Shown: positions 20,601 to 29,710 of the stretch, piece after piece | Position numbering within the stretch: position 1 is the first letter of the stretch | How the letters are laid out: each line of letters starts with the position of its first letter | Origin: Bacteroidales bacterium | GTDB lineage: Bacteria; Bacteroidota; Bacteroidia; Bacteroidales; F082 | DNA: 64,000 nt | Assembly (NCBI GenBank): GCA_023229245.1 | Contig: JALNZU010000018.1 | Coordinates: 1-64,000, forward strand | Reading direction: 5' to 3' | The notes under the pieces: model-generated | What the model saw: the letters and a program-made list of their open reading frames with translations, nothing else | Database searches by the model: none | Told to the model about the DNA's origin: nothing | Position numbers and translations under genes: made by a program

Positions 20601-21769
20601 TTGTGGCCGCTGCCGGCTCCTTCATTACGAGCAATACCTGTTCCAGTCGCTAACCAATCGGCTGATTGGTTTAAATCACGCTCATAACTGATGACACGTT
20701 GTACCATAGTTTGAGTATGAGCTACGGTCTCTACTGAAAAACGCCCCACAAACACCTCATTATATGAATCATCACCCTCCAAGTACCCATAATAATTATC
20801 GGAATAACCACCAGAATTACTGATATAATAACTTGGGATATGCTGATGATCGCCTACTAATAAAAGATGGGTCAATCCATGTGTATGGTAATAGTCAGAT
20901 ATAAATTCTTTGATGGATTCAGGCGTTGATCCTACTGATGCCACATCTAACATTTCAGTAGGTCTGCCTATGGTGTTTTTCCACTCAACAAACGGCTGCA
21001 TGGCTTCCATAAACTGCTGATCGGACAAAACTAACAATGCACCCTGCTCCTCTAAAACAGGATATCTGTTCTGTACATAGTCGTAATTCACAAAATGCCG
21101 GGCATAAAGCTGCATAAACTCATAATCTTCTGTTGGTTTATAGCTACTTCGGTTCAACTGGTTCTCACCCCCTGTTCCCACTTTATATGCTTCTATAGTC
21201 ATACTATGATATACCCGCAAAGTACGTGTAACGGGATTATATGCCACTGGCATGAAGGTGATTACCTGACCTCTGTATCCTCTAAGTATATACGGGTCTT
21301 CCAATTGAGCTCTTACAGCCGGGAAAAACGCATCTTGCTCATACAACGAACTATAGGTATAAGGTACGCTTGCCGGATCAATCTGGCGCGAAAAATCACC
21401 TTTGGAAGGCGCAATATCTATGTCAGTGTATTCTTCAAAATCAGCTGACAATAGCCTCAGTTCCATCATGTCCTGATCGCCTATGATCATTGATAGGGCA
21501 TATTTAGGCAGGTCTGGAGCTCCTGGCTCACAGATCGATACCATTTCCGGAAGACTGATGATCGATGCCTTACCCCGAGGCGTTTCAACAGAAGTATTAG
21601 CAAATCCACTGATATCAAAACGAATGACAGTGTGTGATTCATCTGCTTCCAATACCTGATAATGTAATCTTTTACTATTTTCAGACTTGATTGAAACCCA
21701 ATTATCTGAAAACGCAAATAAACAAATTAGGCTAAATACTGATATAAACAATAATCTCCTCATAATCAT
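17609..21769 (-). CDS. Gingipain-family (C25) cysteine protease, T9SS cargo
   Basis: From ATG 21769 the product has about 1386 residues: signal peptide (MRRLLFISVFSLICLFAFS), a gingipain-type propeptide (to about 210), and a C25 caspase-like catalytic domain with His in NYCNHGSQNS (near 448) and Cys in WAVACDNGRF (near 482), the spacing seen in gingipains. Ig-like and CARDB-like domains, PKD-like segments and a T9SS sorting domain (YVYPNPTDG, RIVIRK) follow. The ATG at 21835 is rejected because a -7 box TACTTTTG covers it on the minus strand (21840-21833). Expected role: secreted endopeptidase, possibly also processing other T9SS cargo. Cleavage specificity cannot be told. Confidence 0.93.
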   Translation of the reverse strand: MIMRRLLFISVFSLICLFAFSDNWVSIKSENSKRLHYQVLEADESHTVIRFDISGFANTSVETPRGKASIISLPEMVSICEPGAPDLPKYALSMIIGDQDMMELRLLSADFEEYTDIDIAPSKGDFSRQIDPASVPYTYSSLYEQDAFFPAVRAQLEDPYILRGYRGQVITFMPVAYNPVTRTLRVYHSMTIEAYKVGTGGENQLNRSSYKPTEDYEFMQLYARHFVNYDYVQNRYPVLEEQGALLVLSDQQFMEAMQPFVEWKNTIGRPTEMLDVASVGSTPESIKEFISDYYHTHGLTHLLLVGDHQHIPSYYISNSGGYSDNYYGYLEGDDSYNEVFVGRFSVETVAHTQTMVQRVISYERDLNQSADWLATGTGIARNEGAGSGHNGGEADYVHMDYIRDSLLNYTYQMVHREYDGNVPGVPNTNAEQISQRINEGTSIINYCNHGSQNSWSVANYSSSHVNMLTNTDRWPVIWAVACDNGRFTEGTCFAEAWTRASHNGQPTGAIGAKMSWISQPWLAPMTGQDEMVTILVEGYAENIKRTLGGLSTNGSMRMIDLHGSSGISTHDTWILFGDPTLTLRTKPPTEMNVSHISVLHLGMDEMVVNADSEGATVSLTINGEILGTGVVSNGSATISFPPITNIGTLRIAVFGYNKVTYLDEIDILPATGPFVAFVSSTIDGIPSNSVHYDSDAVLGIQVKNFGVENATNVQVSLSSSSPYVIITDDIADYGTLLPDQLVLIEDAFAFNLSDEVPDNMLLPFQLQIIADEGSWAADFNLIALAPEFEITKLRINDETGNGNRRLDPGETVDLIATVINIGHSDAHDVTSLLTCSSPFVQMNLSESSIGSMSFGQTAEALFSITIADDTPVGTLVELAINVTAGVYTAQNIFLSKIGLMVEDFESGDFTDFQWINGGNQPWIITDVEPYEGEFSAKSGAISHSQSSQLLLQYESNIDDSISFYRKVSSESGFDKLHFYIDATKMGEWTGDIKWGKVTYPVSAGNHVFKWVYLKDANGSDGEDCAWLDYIVFPLRLNTSGWAGEDAAICAGESYQLNASASANDSVSWSTNGTGVFSDATIINPIYTPSEQDIAQGSIKLTLFVYGNETMVESSMLLMIHPLPTVSVSGDPRVCEGEAAMIVLTMTGQAPWIVDIQDMESVFATETPWNQQVFPESTTTYQLIQVSDGNNCVTHADGFHQIILYQLPGQAVKPITPDTIDHALYVQSTVSVEPVLGAVSYMWKIEPPVAGTISGATPEAIISWNMEFTGIASVQVAAVNICGQGEWSEASETIVHSTIGTDERFVDALYVYPNPTDGQLTIVLDEHQTAYSISLFNTLGELVYMEECSDVHAATKTISLGHLSEGMYLMKISSASVVRNQRIVIRK

Positions 21770-21832
21770 CTTTTTAAAAAAACAGTAATTATTGATCTGT
21801 TCATGGTACATATTATTTGAATTCGTTATGGA

Positions 21833-21840
21833 CAAAAGTA
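21833..21840 (-). promoter_or_regulatory. -7 promoter element for the C25 protease gene
   Basis: TACTTTTG on the minus strand matches the Bacteroidota -7 consensus TAnnTTTG, about 64 bases before the chosen ATG. No good -33 box is seen at 19-21 bp. It decides the start codon of the protease. Confidence 0.6.
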
Positions 21841-22104
21841 GAAAAACAATGACGGCATTATTTCAGTAGTATCTGGTAATAGGTATCAGTAGTTATTGGT
21901 ATTTTAACTGTAAAACAATAAAACTTCCTGTTTTCAATTAGATTATCGTTTAATTTTGATTTTAAATCACAAAAATGATACATAGAATTACATATTTATT
22001 AAATCTTATACTAATTTTTACCTACACAACAATTATTAAATTATCAGATCAATCAAGAAGCTATAGAATCAATATCAACATAAATTAAAAAAATCAGATT
22101 TCTT
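21841..22104. other. AT-rich divergent region between C25 protease and 943-residue protein genes
   Basis: The stretch is very AT-rich. On the plus strand it holds a perfect -7 box TAATTTTG at 21951-21958, which would give a leader of about 145 bases for the downstream gene. I see no ORF or RNA gene. Confidence 0.45.
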
Positions 22105-24936
22105 ATGAATAATCAAAGACATTCCTTTTCCTTGTTTTGCAGACTTCTTTCGTTGATCATCTTTTTATGGGGTGTTCAGATATCATTTCCTGCGTATAGT
22201 GATTCAGATCATTATTTTTCAAATCCACATCTCACTGACACTATAGTTGTAAACCCACCACCAAGTCAGTTATTAGCTGTTGACGCCGGACAATCCGTAA
22301 AGCTTACATGGAAAGCACCTGTTCCATTTAATAAAAAGAACACAACGAGCTTCAGGGATACATTTGAGTTGAATAAAAAGATTGATTTAAAAGAAGTGAC
22401 ACAGTTGGATAATGCAGATGATCCGACGAATGCTACCCCCATTACCTTCTACAAAGGCCGTAAAGACCTTGAATATCCGAACGTCATTTTCGATAACGGC
22501 CCTTTCATTAATGCGCCTGGTGCCGGCCCTGATGGAAGTGATCTGAGTGTGTTGCAATCGGAGAGCCTGAATATGAGCACTCATGGCGCTGGTGTTCAAC
22601 ACTGGGTTGGATACACTCTGGCTGATGACTTCACATTAAATGAGGCCAGTGTAATCGAAAGTTTTGCCTTTTATGCATATCAAACGGGAAGTACAAAAAA
22701 CAGTGCTATTGATGAGGCTTATATACAAATATGGGATGGTGATCCACGTGAAGACGGTCAGATCATCTGGGGCGATATGACTACCAATATTTTATCAGCC
22801 ACTTACTGGACAAATTCTTACAGAGTGAGTGAAACAAGTATTGTAACTACACGTCCAATAATGAATGTTACATGCGTTACACCTCAACTAATCCTACAGC
22901 CGGGTACGTATTGGGTTCAGTTCAGCCTTGACGGTACCATGGATAACGGTCCATGGGCTATTCCAATTACTATAAACGGAGTAACGAATACAGGAAACGC
23001 AATCCATATTTCACCGGACGGTTGGATACCATATTTAGATGGAAACACCAATGAACCACAAGGATTTCCTTTTGTCATTCAAGGTATAACCGGAAATGGT
23101 AATTATGTAAATGGATCATTATCAGGATATAAGATACTGAGAGATGGAGAATTAATAGCAACATTAGGGCCTGAAACTACAAGTTTTCACGATCAATCAT
23201 TGCAAGGCGGCACTTATACGTATTCGCTAATTGCACTATATGATCAGCCTTTCCCGGGAGAGTCTAACCCATTAATAACCAAAGCTATCGTCATTGATCC
23301 TGCAGACTTGCCTTTTGTAGAAACATGGACAAAAACTAATTTTCAAGATAATAATTGGACATTCAGTCCTATACAAGGAAATTGGAAAATGGAAAATAGC
23401 TCTGGCAATCCAGCACCTACAGCAAGATTTTACTGGAGTCCGGGCTTAGGAAATTATTATCTCGCACTGATCAGCAATTATATTGATGCTACTCAGGCTG
23501 TTGACAATGTTACACTCCAATTTGATATCCTTTTGAGCAATTACGCTAATACAGGAAACGAAAAATTATTAGTCAGTGTATGGGATGGAAATGACTGGGT
23601 ACTGATAGAAACCTTTTCAAATACAAATTCAATATTTTGGACTACTAAAACATACGACATTACGCCGCATGCACTAAATAAGCTAACCAAAGTAAAATTC
23701 GAAGCCAGAGGCAATAACTCAACCAACATTAAGTATTGGGAAATTGATAATATCAAGGTATATGAAGGCATATCAAATCTTATCCCAAAAATTTCAGTCA
23801 ATCCCACTAACCTGAAATTCTGGGTTCCGCTTGACGGCAGTCAAAGTAAGACAATAGATATGACAAATATTGGCATTGATCCTCTGTATTGGATGAATAC
23901 CGTTCAATATGCTGATCAGTATATGATGAAAACCAGTGATCTTCATGGAATCTCTACAGATATACAATCAGAAGCACTCCATGCCGCAGCTCTGAGCTCA
24001 AAAGAAGTAAATGAGGCAGATACTGTGATACTGCATTACGACACAGAACAAGCTAATGCAATGGGACTAACAAATGGCGGTTATTTTTATGCAGCAGTAC
24101 GATTTCCGCTTGATATAACTAACTCTTACGAAAGCTACTCCATAACTTCAGTTGATATCTTCATTGAAGATGCTCCCATAAACAGTACTCTGTATATATG
24201 GAACAAAGGCAGTGACTTCGGACCAGGCAAGCAATTACATCGACAAGCATTTACAGCTACTGCCAACAGCTGGAATACAATTACACTAAATTCTCCTATA
24301 GCTATTACATCACAGGATATTTGGATAGGTTATTCTATGACACATTTATATAACCAACTCCCAGCCGGCTGCGATGCCGGACCGGCAAATCCTGAAGGTA
24401 ACTGGATATCAACCGATGGCACAAACTGGAAACATCTGACAGAATATGATTTTTACTTTAACTGGAATATCAGGGCAAGAGCACAAAGTAGTAGCTATAA
24501 CTGGATTAGCCTGACACAAAACTCAGGAACTATCTATCCTAATGACTCACAACAGCTTACCGTTACTGCCAATGCAAGCGATCTGCCCGCAGGCAGACAT
24601 CATGCCAATATCGTTATTGCCAGCAACGATCCGGATACTCCCTATAAAATAGTTCCAGTCGAACTGAATGTCGGAGTAGGCTTACACGAAGATGAGCAAG
24701 AAAAATTTACAGTATTTCCAATACCGGCCAATGAAAAGTGTATGATTAAATTAGATACCGACTTCCAAAATCTTCGTATCATTAGTTCCTTGGGGAAAGT
24801 TATGATCGAGATGAACGTATCTGGAAAAAGAGACATACAACTCAACACACAAACCTATACCCCTGGAGCCTATATCCTGCAACTCATCAGTGCGGAAGGT
24901 TACCAGTACAATAAACCCATACTGATCAGCCGATAA
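22105..24936 (+). CDS. Multidomain surface protein with anchor-type and Ig-like domains, T9SS cargo
   Basis: The 943-residue product has a signal segment (about 8-32). A first extended domain follows (to about 330), then a fibronectin-III-like segment (ILRDGELIATLGPETTSF). A jelly-roll domain with LPFVETW and YWEIDNI is related to the units of the giant protein at 6933. Next come a second domain with PAGCDAGPA, an Ig-like segment (LTQNSGTIYPNDSQQ) and a T9SS sorting domain (FTVFPIPANEK, PILISR). The last 200 residues match the truncated protein at the left edge. The inferred role is surface binding; no catalytic residues were recognised. Confidence 0.87.
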   Translation: MNNQRHSFSLFCRLLSLIIFLWGVQISFPAYSDSDHYFSNPHLTDTIVVNPPPSQLLAVDAGQSVKLTWKAPVPFNKKNTTSFRDTFELNKKIDLKEVTQLDNADDPTNATPITFYKGRKDLEYPNVIFDNGPFINAPGAGPDGSDLSVLQSESLNMSTHGAGVQHWVGYTLADDFTLNEASVIESFAFYAYQTGSTKNSAIDEAYIQIWDGDPREDGQIIWGDMTTNILSATYWTNSYRVSETSIVTTRPIMNVTCVTPQLILQPGTYWVQFSLDGTMDNGPWAIPITINGVTNTGNAIHISPDGWIPYLDGNTNEPQGFPFVIQGITGNGNYVNGSLSGYKILRDGELIATLGPETTSFHDQSLQGGTYTYSLIALYDQPFPGESNPLITKAIVIDPADLPFVETWTKTNFQDNNWTFSPIQGNWKMENSSGNPAPTARFYWSPGLGNYYLALISNYIDATQAVDNVTLQFDILLSNYANTGNEKLLVSVWDGNDWVLIETFSNTNSIFWTTKTYDITPHALNKLTKVKFEARGNNSTNIKYWEIDNIKVYEGISNLIPKISVNPTNLKFWVPLDGSQSKTIDMTNIGIDPLYWMNTVQYADQYMMKTSDLHGISTDIQSEALHAAALSSKEVNEADTVILHYDTEQANAMGLTNGGYFYAAVRFPLDITNSYESYSITSVDIFIEDAPINSTLYIWNKGSDFGPGKQLHRQAFTATANSWNTITLNSPIAITSQDIWIGYSMTHLYNQLPAGCDAGPANPEGNWISTDGTNWKHLTEYDFYFNWNIRARAQSSSYNWISLTQNSGTIYPNDSQQLTVTANASDLPAGRHHANIVIASNDPDTPYKIVPVELNVGVGLHEDEQEKFTVFPIPANEKCMIKLDTDFQNLRIISSLGKVMIEMNVSGKRDIQLNTQTYTPGAYILQLISAEGYQYNKPILISR

Positions 24937-24960
24937 CATTAATCCCCCACTTTATTAACC

Positions 24961-24999
24961 GAAAACAGGTATTTTACGTACAATACCTGTTTTCTTTTT
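24961..24999 (+). terminator. Rho-independent terminator
   Basis: GAAAACAGGTATT pairs with AATACCTGTTTTC over 13 bp around an 8-nt loop and is followed by T5. It closes the transcript of the 943-residue protein. Confidence 0.9.
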
Positions 25000-25027
25000 G
25001 CATCTTTTACAAAACAATTTAAATTAG
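24997..25027 (+). promoter_or_regulatory. Promoter of the M28 peptidase gene
   Basis: TTTG at 24997-25000, a 19-bp spacer and TAAATTAG at 25020-25027 match the Bacteroidota arrangement with one mismatch in the -7 box. The -33 box overlaps the end of the preceding terminator. The start ATG lies 24 bases downstream. Confidence 0.5.
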
Positions 25028-25051
25028 CCCGACATAAAAAAATGTTTGGCT

Positions 25052-26650
25052 ATGAATAAATTAACTTTACTGAGTACAGCGTTTTTCATTTCACTGTTAT
25101 GGCCTTGTTCCATATTAGCCCAAAACGATGCTGTTGTTGACCGTATCATCGAAATTGGCACTACCGACAATCGTACTATGGAGCATTTAGATATACTTAC
25201 CAACAGGTTTGGTGGCCGTATCCTAGGTTCTGATGCGTACGACAATGCTGCCCGCTGGGCTGCCGAGAAGTTCAGAGAGTGGGGTATGGAAGTGATCCTT
25301 GACGATGTAGGCGAGCTGCCTGTTGGATTCAACCGGGGCCCATGGTTTGGTCGCATGCTGAGTGAAAATGGCATGAACCTGCATTTTGCAACACCTTCCT
25401 ATACATCTGGTACCAAAGGAGTTCAAAAAGGTCATGTAGTCATCGAACCTAAAACACAAATACAGTTCGACCGAATGAAAGGCAAACTGAATGGAGCATG
25501 GGTATTAGTATCAGGCAAGAGTAAAGGATGGCCGATTGACTTCTCAGAAGAAGCAGATCAGAAACGAACTGAGATCATCGCTCAAAATGCGGAGATAGAA
25601 AAGAAAAACTTTGAGATACAACGCGAAAACTGGCAGAATCGTGGCAGTGGAAAACCCGAAAAAGAACTGCTGCCATATATAGAAGAGCCAGCCTTGTTTT
25701 ATCAAGAAATGGTAGAAGCCGGTATTTTAGGTATCATACAGTCAGCCCCTAATCCGATCACTGCACTGTACGACCGTAAGAATTTAGAAAATATGAGCTT
25801 CGAGAACCTGCCTGGCGTACCCGACATCAAGCTTGACGAACATCAGTACGCCATCATCGAGCAAATGGCAAAAGAACGGCAGCGGTTTGAGTTAGAGTTT
25901 AATATCCGTAATCATTTTCGCTTAGGACCTATCCCTTATCATAATGTTATTGGAGTAATTCCTGGCACCGAATTCCCGGATGAATATGTGATTGTAAGCG
26001 CCCATCTTGATTCGTATGACGTAGCTACGGGCACAGTGGACAATGGCTCGGGTGCAGCACCTACTATAGAAGTAGCACGCCTGCTGATGGAAGCAGATGC
26101 AAAACCTAAACGTAGTATTATGGTCATCTTATGGACAGGCGAAGAGTTTGGACTCTTAGGCTCACAAAGTTGGGTAGACCGGAATACCGATAAACATGAT
26201 AAGATAGCAAATATGTTTAACAGAGACGGAGGCCCTACCGTAGCTAACAGCATCAGCGTGCCAGTCGCCATGATGGAAGATTTTGAAAAAATTTGCGAGC
26301 CGCTGAACAGCATCAACCCAGAGTTTCCGTTCACCCTCAAAGAAAGCACTCCCATGAAACGCCCAACAAAACCATGGAGCACCGATAGCGGCCCTTTTGC
26401 AGTTGCCGGAATACCCACACTGACATTCGGTACTGCCGATACCAAAGGATACGACTTCAACTACGGTGAAATATGGCACACCGAGCGCGACTTGTATAAT
26501 ATGGCTATACCAGAATATTTAGAACATACTCCCATTGTTACAGCCATAGTGGTGTATGGAATCGCAAACCTTGATCATCTGCTCTCACGAGAAGGATACT
26601 GGTTAAAAAACAGCAACGAGAAAGAAACTAAAGGAAAAAAGAAAAAATAA
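25052..26650 (+). CDS. Secreted M28 family zinc aminopeptidase/carboxypeptidase
   Basis: The start is the ATG at 25052; a TTG at 25046 would add two residues. The 532-residue product has a signal peptide (1-24, CSILAQ), an inserted PA-like region and an M28 catalytic domain. The likely zinc ligands and catalytic residues are His near 318 (VSAHLDSYD), Asp near 330 (TVDNGSGA), Glu-Glu near 364 (TGEEFGLLG), Asp near 392 (NRDGG) and His near 475 (EIWHTERD). It trims peptides in the periplasm or outside the cell, which fits the neighbouring protease island. The tail is lysine-rich and has no T9SS domain. Confidence 0.92.
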   Translation: MNKLTLLSTAFFISLLWPCSILAQNDAVVDRIIEIGTTDNRTMEHLDILTNRFGGRILGSDAYDNAARWAAEKFREWGMEVILDDVGELPVGFNRGPWFGRMLSENGMNLHFATPSYTSGTKGVQKGHVVIEPKTQIQFDRMKGKLNGAWVLVSGKSKGWPIDFSEEADQKRTEIIAQNAEIEKKNFEIQRENWQNRGSGKPEKELLPYIEEPALFYQEMVEAGILGIIQSAPNPITALYDRKNLENMSFENLPGVPDIKLDEHQYAIIEQMAKERQRFELEFNIRNHFRLGPIPYHNVIGVIPGTEFPDEYVIVSAHLDSYDVATGTVDNGSGAAPTIEVARLLMEADAKPKRSIMVILWTGEEFGLLGSQSWVDRNTDKHDKIANMFNRDGGPTVANSISVPVAMMEDFEKICEPLNSINPEFPFTLKESTPMKRPTKPWSTDSGPFAVAGIPTLTFGTADTKGYDFNYGEIWHTERDLYNMAIPEYLEHTPIVTAIVVYGIANLDHLLSREGYWLKNSNEKETKGKKKK

Positions 26651-26732
26651 AACCCATCAATGATCTGCCCCCTTCTTACACGCTAGAAAATGTCTTGCTG
26701 AGAAAATTATTTTTTAAAAACTCTTAAAACTC

Positions 26733-26763
26733 CTTGACGATAGGAAATTTTATTGTACTTTTG
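26733..26763 (+). promoter_or_regulatory. Promoter of the TetR-MMPL operon with overlapping palindromes
   Basis: CTTG at 26733-26736, a 19-bp spacer and a perfect -7 box TACTTTTG at 26756-26763. Just downstream lies the 12-bp palindrome AAAAACGTTTTT (26769-26780). A wider inverted pair TTGTAC (26753-26758) and GTACAA (26782-26787) brackets the start site. These are natural places for autoregulation by the TetR protein encoded 32 bases on; that binding is inferred. Confidence 0.7.
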
Positions 26764-26794
26764 CACCGAAAAACGTTTTTGGTACAATTATATC

Positions 26795-27376
26795 ATGGGC
26801 TCAGTTTCAACAAAAGATATCATAGTAGAAGTAGCCGGCAGGCTGTTCAGCCGATATGGGTTTCACAAGACATCCATGGATGAAATAGCAAGAACAGCAC
26901 GTAAAGCCAAAGGATCGCTTTACTACCATTTTGCCAGCAAAGAAGAACTTTTCAGAGAAGTGATATTCAAAGAGTTTGAATCTTTTAAAAATCAATTGGA
27001 AATCATCACCACAGACACTCGTTTAAGTGCATTCGAAAAGATCAAACACTATCTCCTCAAAAGAATGGAAATTCTTAACACCGCTACAAACTACCATGAA
27101 ACACTGCAAGCAGACTTCTTCGAGAAATTCCATTTTGTGGATCAGCTTCGCAACGACCTGACAAAATGGGAAAAAGAAAAACTGCATGCAATGATCTTGC
27201 AAGGAATTGCCAAAGGCGAAATTAAATTAAATGAACATATTGATGTATTGTTAGATATGCTGCTTATGGTACTGAAAGGACTTGAAATACCATTTTTCCT
27301 GCAAAAACAATACAACAATTACGCTCCCTACTTCGAAGGGTTAATTGATATTTTAAACAAAGGAATATCTACATAA
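26795..27376 (+). CDS. TetR/AcrR family transcriptional regulator
   Basis: The product from ATG 26795 has 193 residues. It has the TetR helix-turn-helix near the N terminus (AGRLFSRYGFHKTSMDEIARTA, then KGSLYYHFASKEELF) and an all-helical ligand domain. An upstream ATG at 26753 would start inside the -7 promoter box, so it is rejected. It heads a run with an RND exporter, a LolA-like protein and an outer-membrane barrel, and probably represses that operon until a lipid-like or hydrophobic ligand binds. The ligand is unknown. Confidence 0.93.
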   Translation: MGSVSTKDIIVEVAGRLFSRYGFHKTSMDEIARTARKAKGSLYYHFASKEELFREVIFKEFESFKNQLEIITTDTRLSAFEKIKHYLLKRMEILNTATNYHETLQADFFEKFHFVDQLRNDLTKWEKEKLHAMILQGIAKGEIKLNEHIDVLLDMLLMVLKGLEIPFFLQKQYNNYAPYFEGLIDILNKGIST

Positions 27377-27428
27377 TTTTTTTATCATAAACCGACTATA
27401 AAACATAAATAGTATAAATATAGCATAA

Positions 27429-29687
27429 ATGTCAGCAAGAAAACATTTTACCGAACGCATCATTCAGCACCGATGGCTGATCATTGTTTCAGTCATTCTT
27501 ATCACCATAGTTTTTGGTTATGGCCTGACGCGCATACGTATCAATCCGGACATCATGAGCTCATTGCCCGGTGACGACGAAGTAGCAAGGCTTTACAAAG
27601 AAATAGGAGAAGAGTTTGGGGGCAATGATATCGGACTGGTAGTACTCGAAACCAATGATATCTTCACTTTAGAAGCTTTGGATCATATCCGCATGGTTAC
27701 TGATAGCATTTATTATACCCCTGGCATCATAACAGTAACTAGTCTGACAAATATTATAGACATTAAAAGCTCCGACTGGGGCATTGAGATAGGTAAGTTA
27801 GTAGATGAGTATGAGTTACCTGCCACCCGGCAAGAGATGGATGAGCTACGGGAGTATGTGATGTCGAAAGATATGTATAAAGGGCTTATAGTATCGGAAC
27901 AGGAGGATGCGGCCGCCATCATCTTCACTTTTGAAAACAGCGATGACAAACAAGCTATTGCGCGTAGCATCAAAGAAAAGATAGAATCACTCCATTTGCC
28001 GGAGACAATTTATTATGGTGGTCTCCCAATGATGATGAATGATGTGAGCGATCTGATTGTCAACGACATCATATGGCTTGTTCCACTTGTGTTCGTACTG
28101 ATTGCCTCTATACTGCTGATAAGTTTTCGATCGCTCAACGGATTGCTTATGCCGTTGCTGTCGGCAGGTATTGCCATTATATGGACTATGGGTATCATGG
28201 CCTTTGCAGGTTTTGAAGTAACTATAATAACCAATATCATTCCTGTTGTATTACTTGCCGTTGGAAGTGCCTATTCGATCCATATTTTGAATAGTGTGAA
28301 TAATGCTCAGGGCGAGAACAGGAAGGAAAGACTACTCAACGCCTTAAAATATATTACTACCTCTGTGATCCTCGCTTCGGCAACTACCATAGTAGGATTT
28401 ATCTCATTTGTGTTCGGAGCTTATCTGTTGATGATCCGTAACTTCGGACTATTCAGCGCAGTGGGTACAGGAATTGCCCTACTTCTGTCAGTATTTTTTG
28501 TGCCAGCACTTTTAGCAGTCATGCAAGACAAAAAAACAGCACCAACAAAGCCAAAAAAAACAAATAAAGCCCTGCTTGATCGCATACTGACACCCTTGAT
28601 TGAATATGTTTTCAAGCATCCGAAATTCATATTAACAGCATGGTCAGTAGCGTTGGTGATAAGCGTGTGGGGAATATTCAAGATACAAACCAGCGTAAAC
28701 ATTGTAGATTATTTCAAAAAAGATAATCCGGCTCGCATATCTGAAAACCTGCTTCAGGAAAAATTTGGAGGTACTATGCCTGTTTTCGTGGTTTTTGAAG
28801 GCGATATACAAGAGCCTGATCTGTTAAAAACCATGTCTGAAACTGCCAAGTTTATGAAGACAGACCCTAATATATCTGTGGCACAATCAGTGGCCGATCT
28901 CATTGAGCAAATGAATGATGCGATGGGCGAAGGATTGGAGGTGCCGGACGAAAAAGCAAAAATTGAACAACTCTGGTTCTTATTGGATGGTCAGGAGATC
29001 ATGTCGCAACTTGTGAACGACGAACTTACAAAAGGGGTCATATTAGCAAAACTTGCTTCCATTGACAGCCGGGATATGGAAAGCTTCACTAAAAAAATGG
29101 AGCAATATATCGAAGCACATCAGTCAGATACATTCAAAATGTCGCTTACCGGCATGCCTTCCGTATATGTAGAGTTAGAGCACAGTTTAGTTAAAAGCCA
29201 ATATACCAGCATCCTAATTGCTATTATAATGGTTATCATTATAGTCGGGATCATGCTCAAATCATTGAAACGTGGATTTTTCACTTCTCTGCCAGTTATC
29301 TCTACCGTTATTATATTACTTGGCTTTCTCGGGCATACCGGAATTACATTAGATATTGCCACTGTATTGGTTGCAAGTATTGCCTTAGGAATAGGAATAG
29401 ACTATTCAATACATATCATCACGGGCTACACCAAGTTTTTGAACCATAGCGGACAAACCGAAGAAGCAATACGTAGCGTGCTGAAAACAAGCGGAAAAGC
29501 AGTTATTATCAACCTATCATCCGTAGCAGCAGGATTTTTGGTATTGCTCTTTTCAAACCTGATACCGCTTCAAAGTTTCGGACTATTAGTGGCATTAAGC
29601 ATGGTAGTATCCGGTATTGGAGCCCTGACTATGCTGCCGGCTACTTTGTTGTTAGCCTACAGAAACGAAAATAACAAACTGAAATAG
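27429..29687 (+). CDS. RND superfamily (MMPL/HAE3-type) lipid or hydrophobe exporter
   Basis: The 752-residue membrane protein has two tandem halves, each with one helix, a large periplasmic loop and five more helices, about 12 in all. Examples are IVSVILITIVFGYGL near residue 20, the blocks around 220-360, and IAIIMVIIIVGIML onwards. That is the single-chain RND layout of MMPL/HpnN-type exporters. These move lipids, hopanoids or fatty acyl compounds from the inner membrane. Its neighbours, a LolA-like carrier and an outer-membrane barrel, suggest a complete trans-envelope route. Substrate is not identifiable from sequence. Confidence 0.9.
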   Translation: MSARKHFTERIIQHRWLIIVSVILITIVFGYGLTRIRINPDIMSSLPGDDEVARLYKEIGEEFGGNDIGLVVLETNDIFTLEALDHIRMVTDSIYYTPGIITVTSLTNIIDIKSSDWGIEIGKLVDEYELPATRQEMDELREYVMSKDMYKGLIVSEQEDAAAIIFTFENSDDKQAIARSIKEKIESLHLPETIYYGGLPMMMNDVSDLIVNDIIWLVPLVFVLIASILLISFRSLNGLLMPLLSAGIAIIWTMGIMAFAGFEVTIITNIIPVVLLAVGSAYSIHILNSVNNAQGENRKERLLNALKYITTSVILASATTIVGFISFVFGAYLLMIRNFGLFSAVGTGIALLLSVFFVPALLAVMQDKKTAPTKPKKTNKALLDRILTPLIEYVFKHPKFILTAWSVALVISVWGIFKIQTSVNIVDYFKKDNPARISENLLQEKFGGTMPVFVVFEGDIQEPDLLKTMSETAKFMKTDPNISVAQSVADLIEQMNDAMGEGLEVPDEKAKIEQLWFLLDGQEIMSQLVNDELTKGVILAKLASIDSRDMESFTKKMEQYIEAHQSDTFKMSLTGMPSVYVELEHSLVKSQYTSILIAIIMVIIIVGIMLKSLKRGFFTSLPVISTVIILLGFLGHTGITLDIATVLVASIALGIGIDYSIHIITGYTKFLNHSGQTEEAIRSVLKTSGKAVIINLSSVAAGFLVLLFSNLIPLQSFGLLVALSMVVSGIGALTMLPATLLLAYRNENNKLK

Positions 29688-29710
29688 AAACTAAATCACA
29701 TAATAATATC

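Noticed and set aside
25939..26460. 173-codon minus-strand ORF inside the M28 peptidase gene
   Set aside because: It is antisense to the catalytic domain with all metal ligands intact on the plus strand; no family features.
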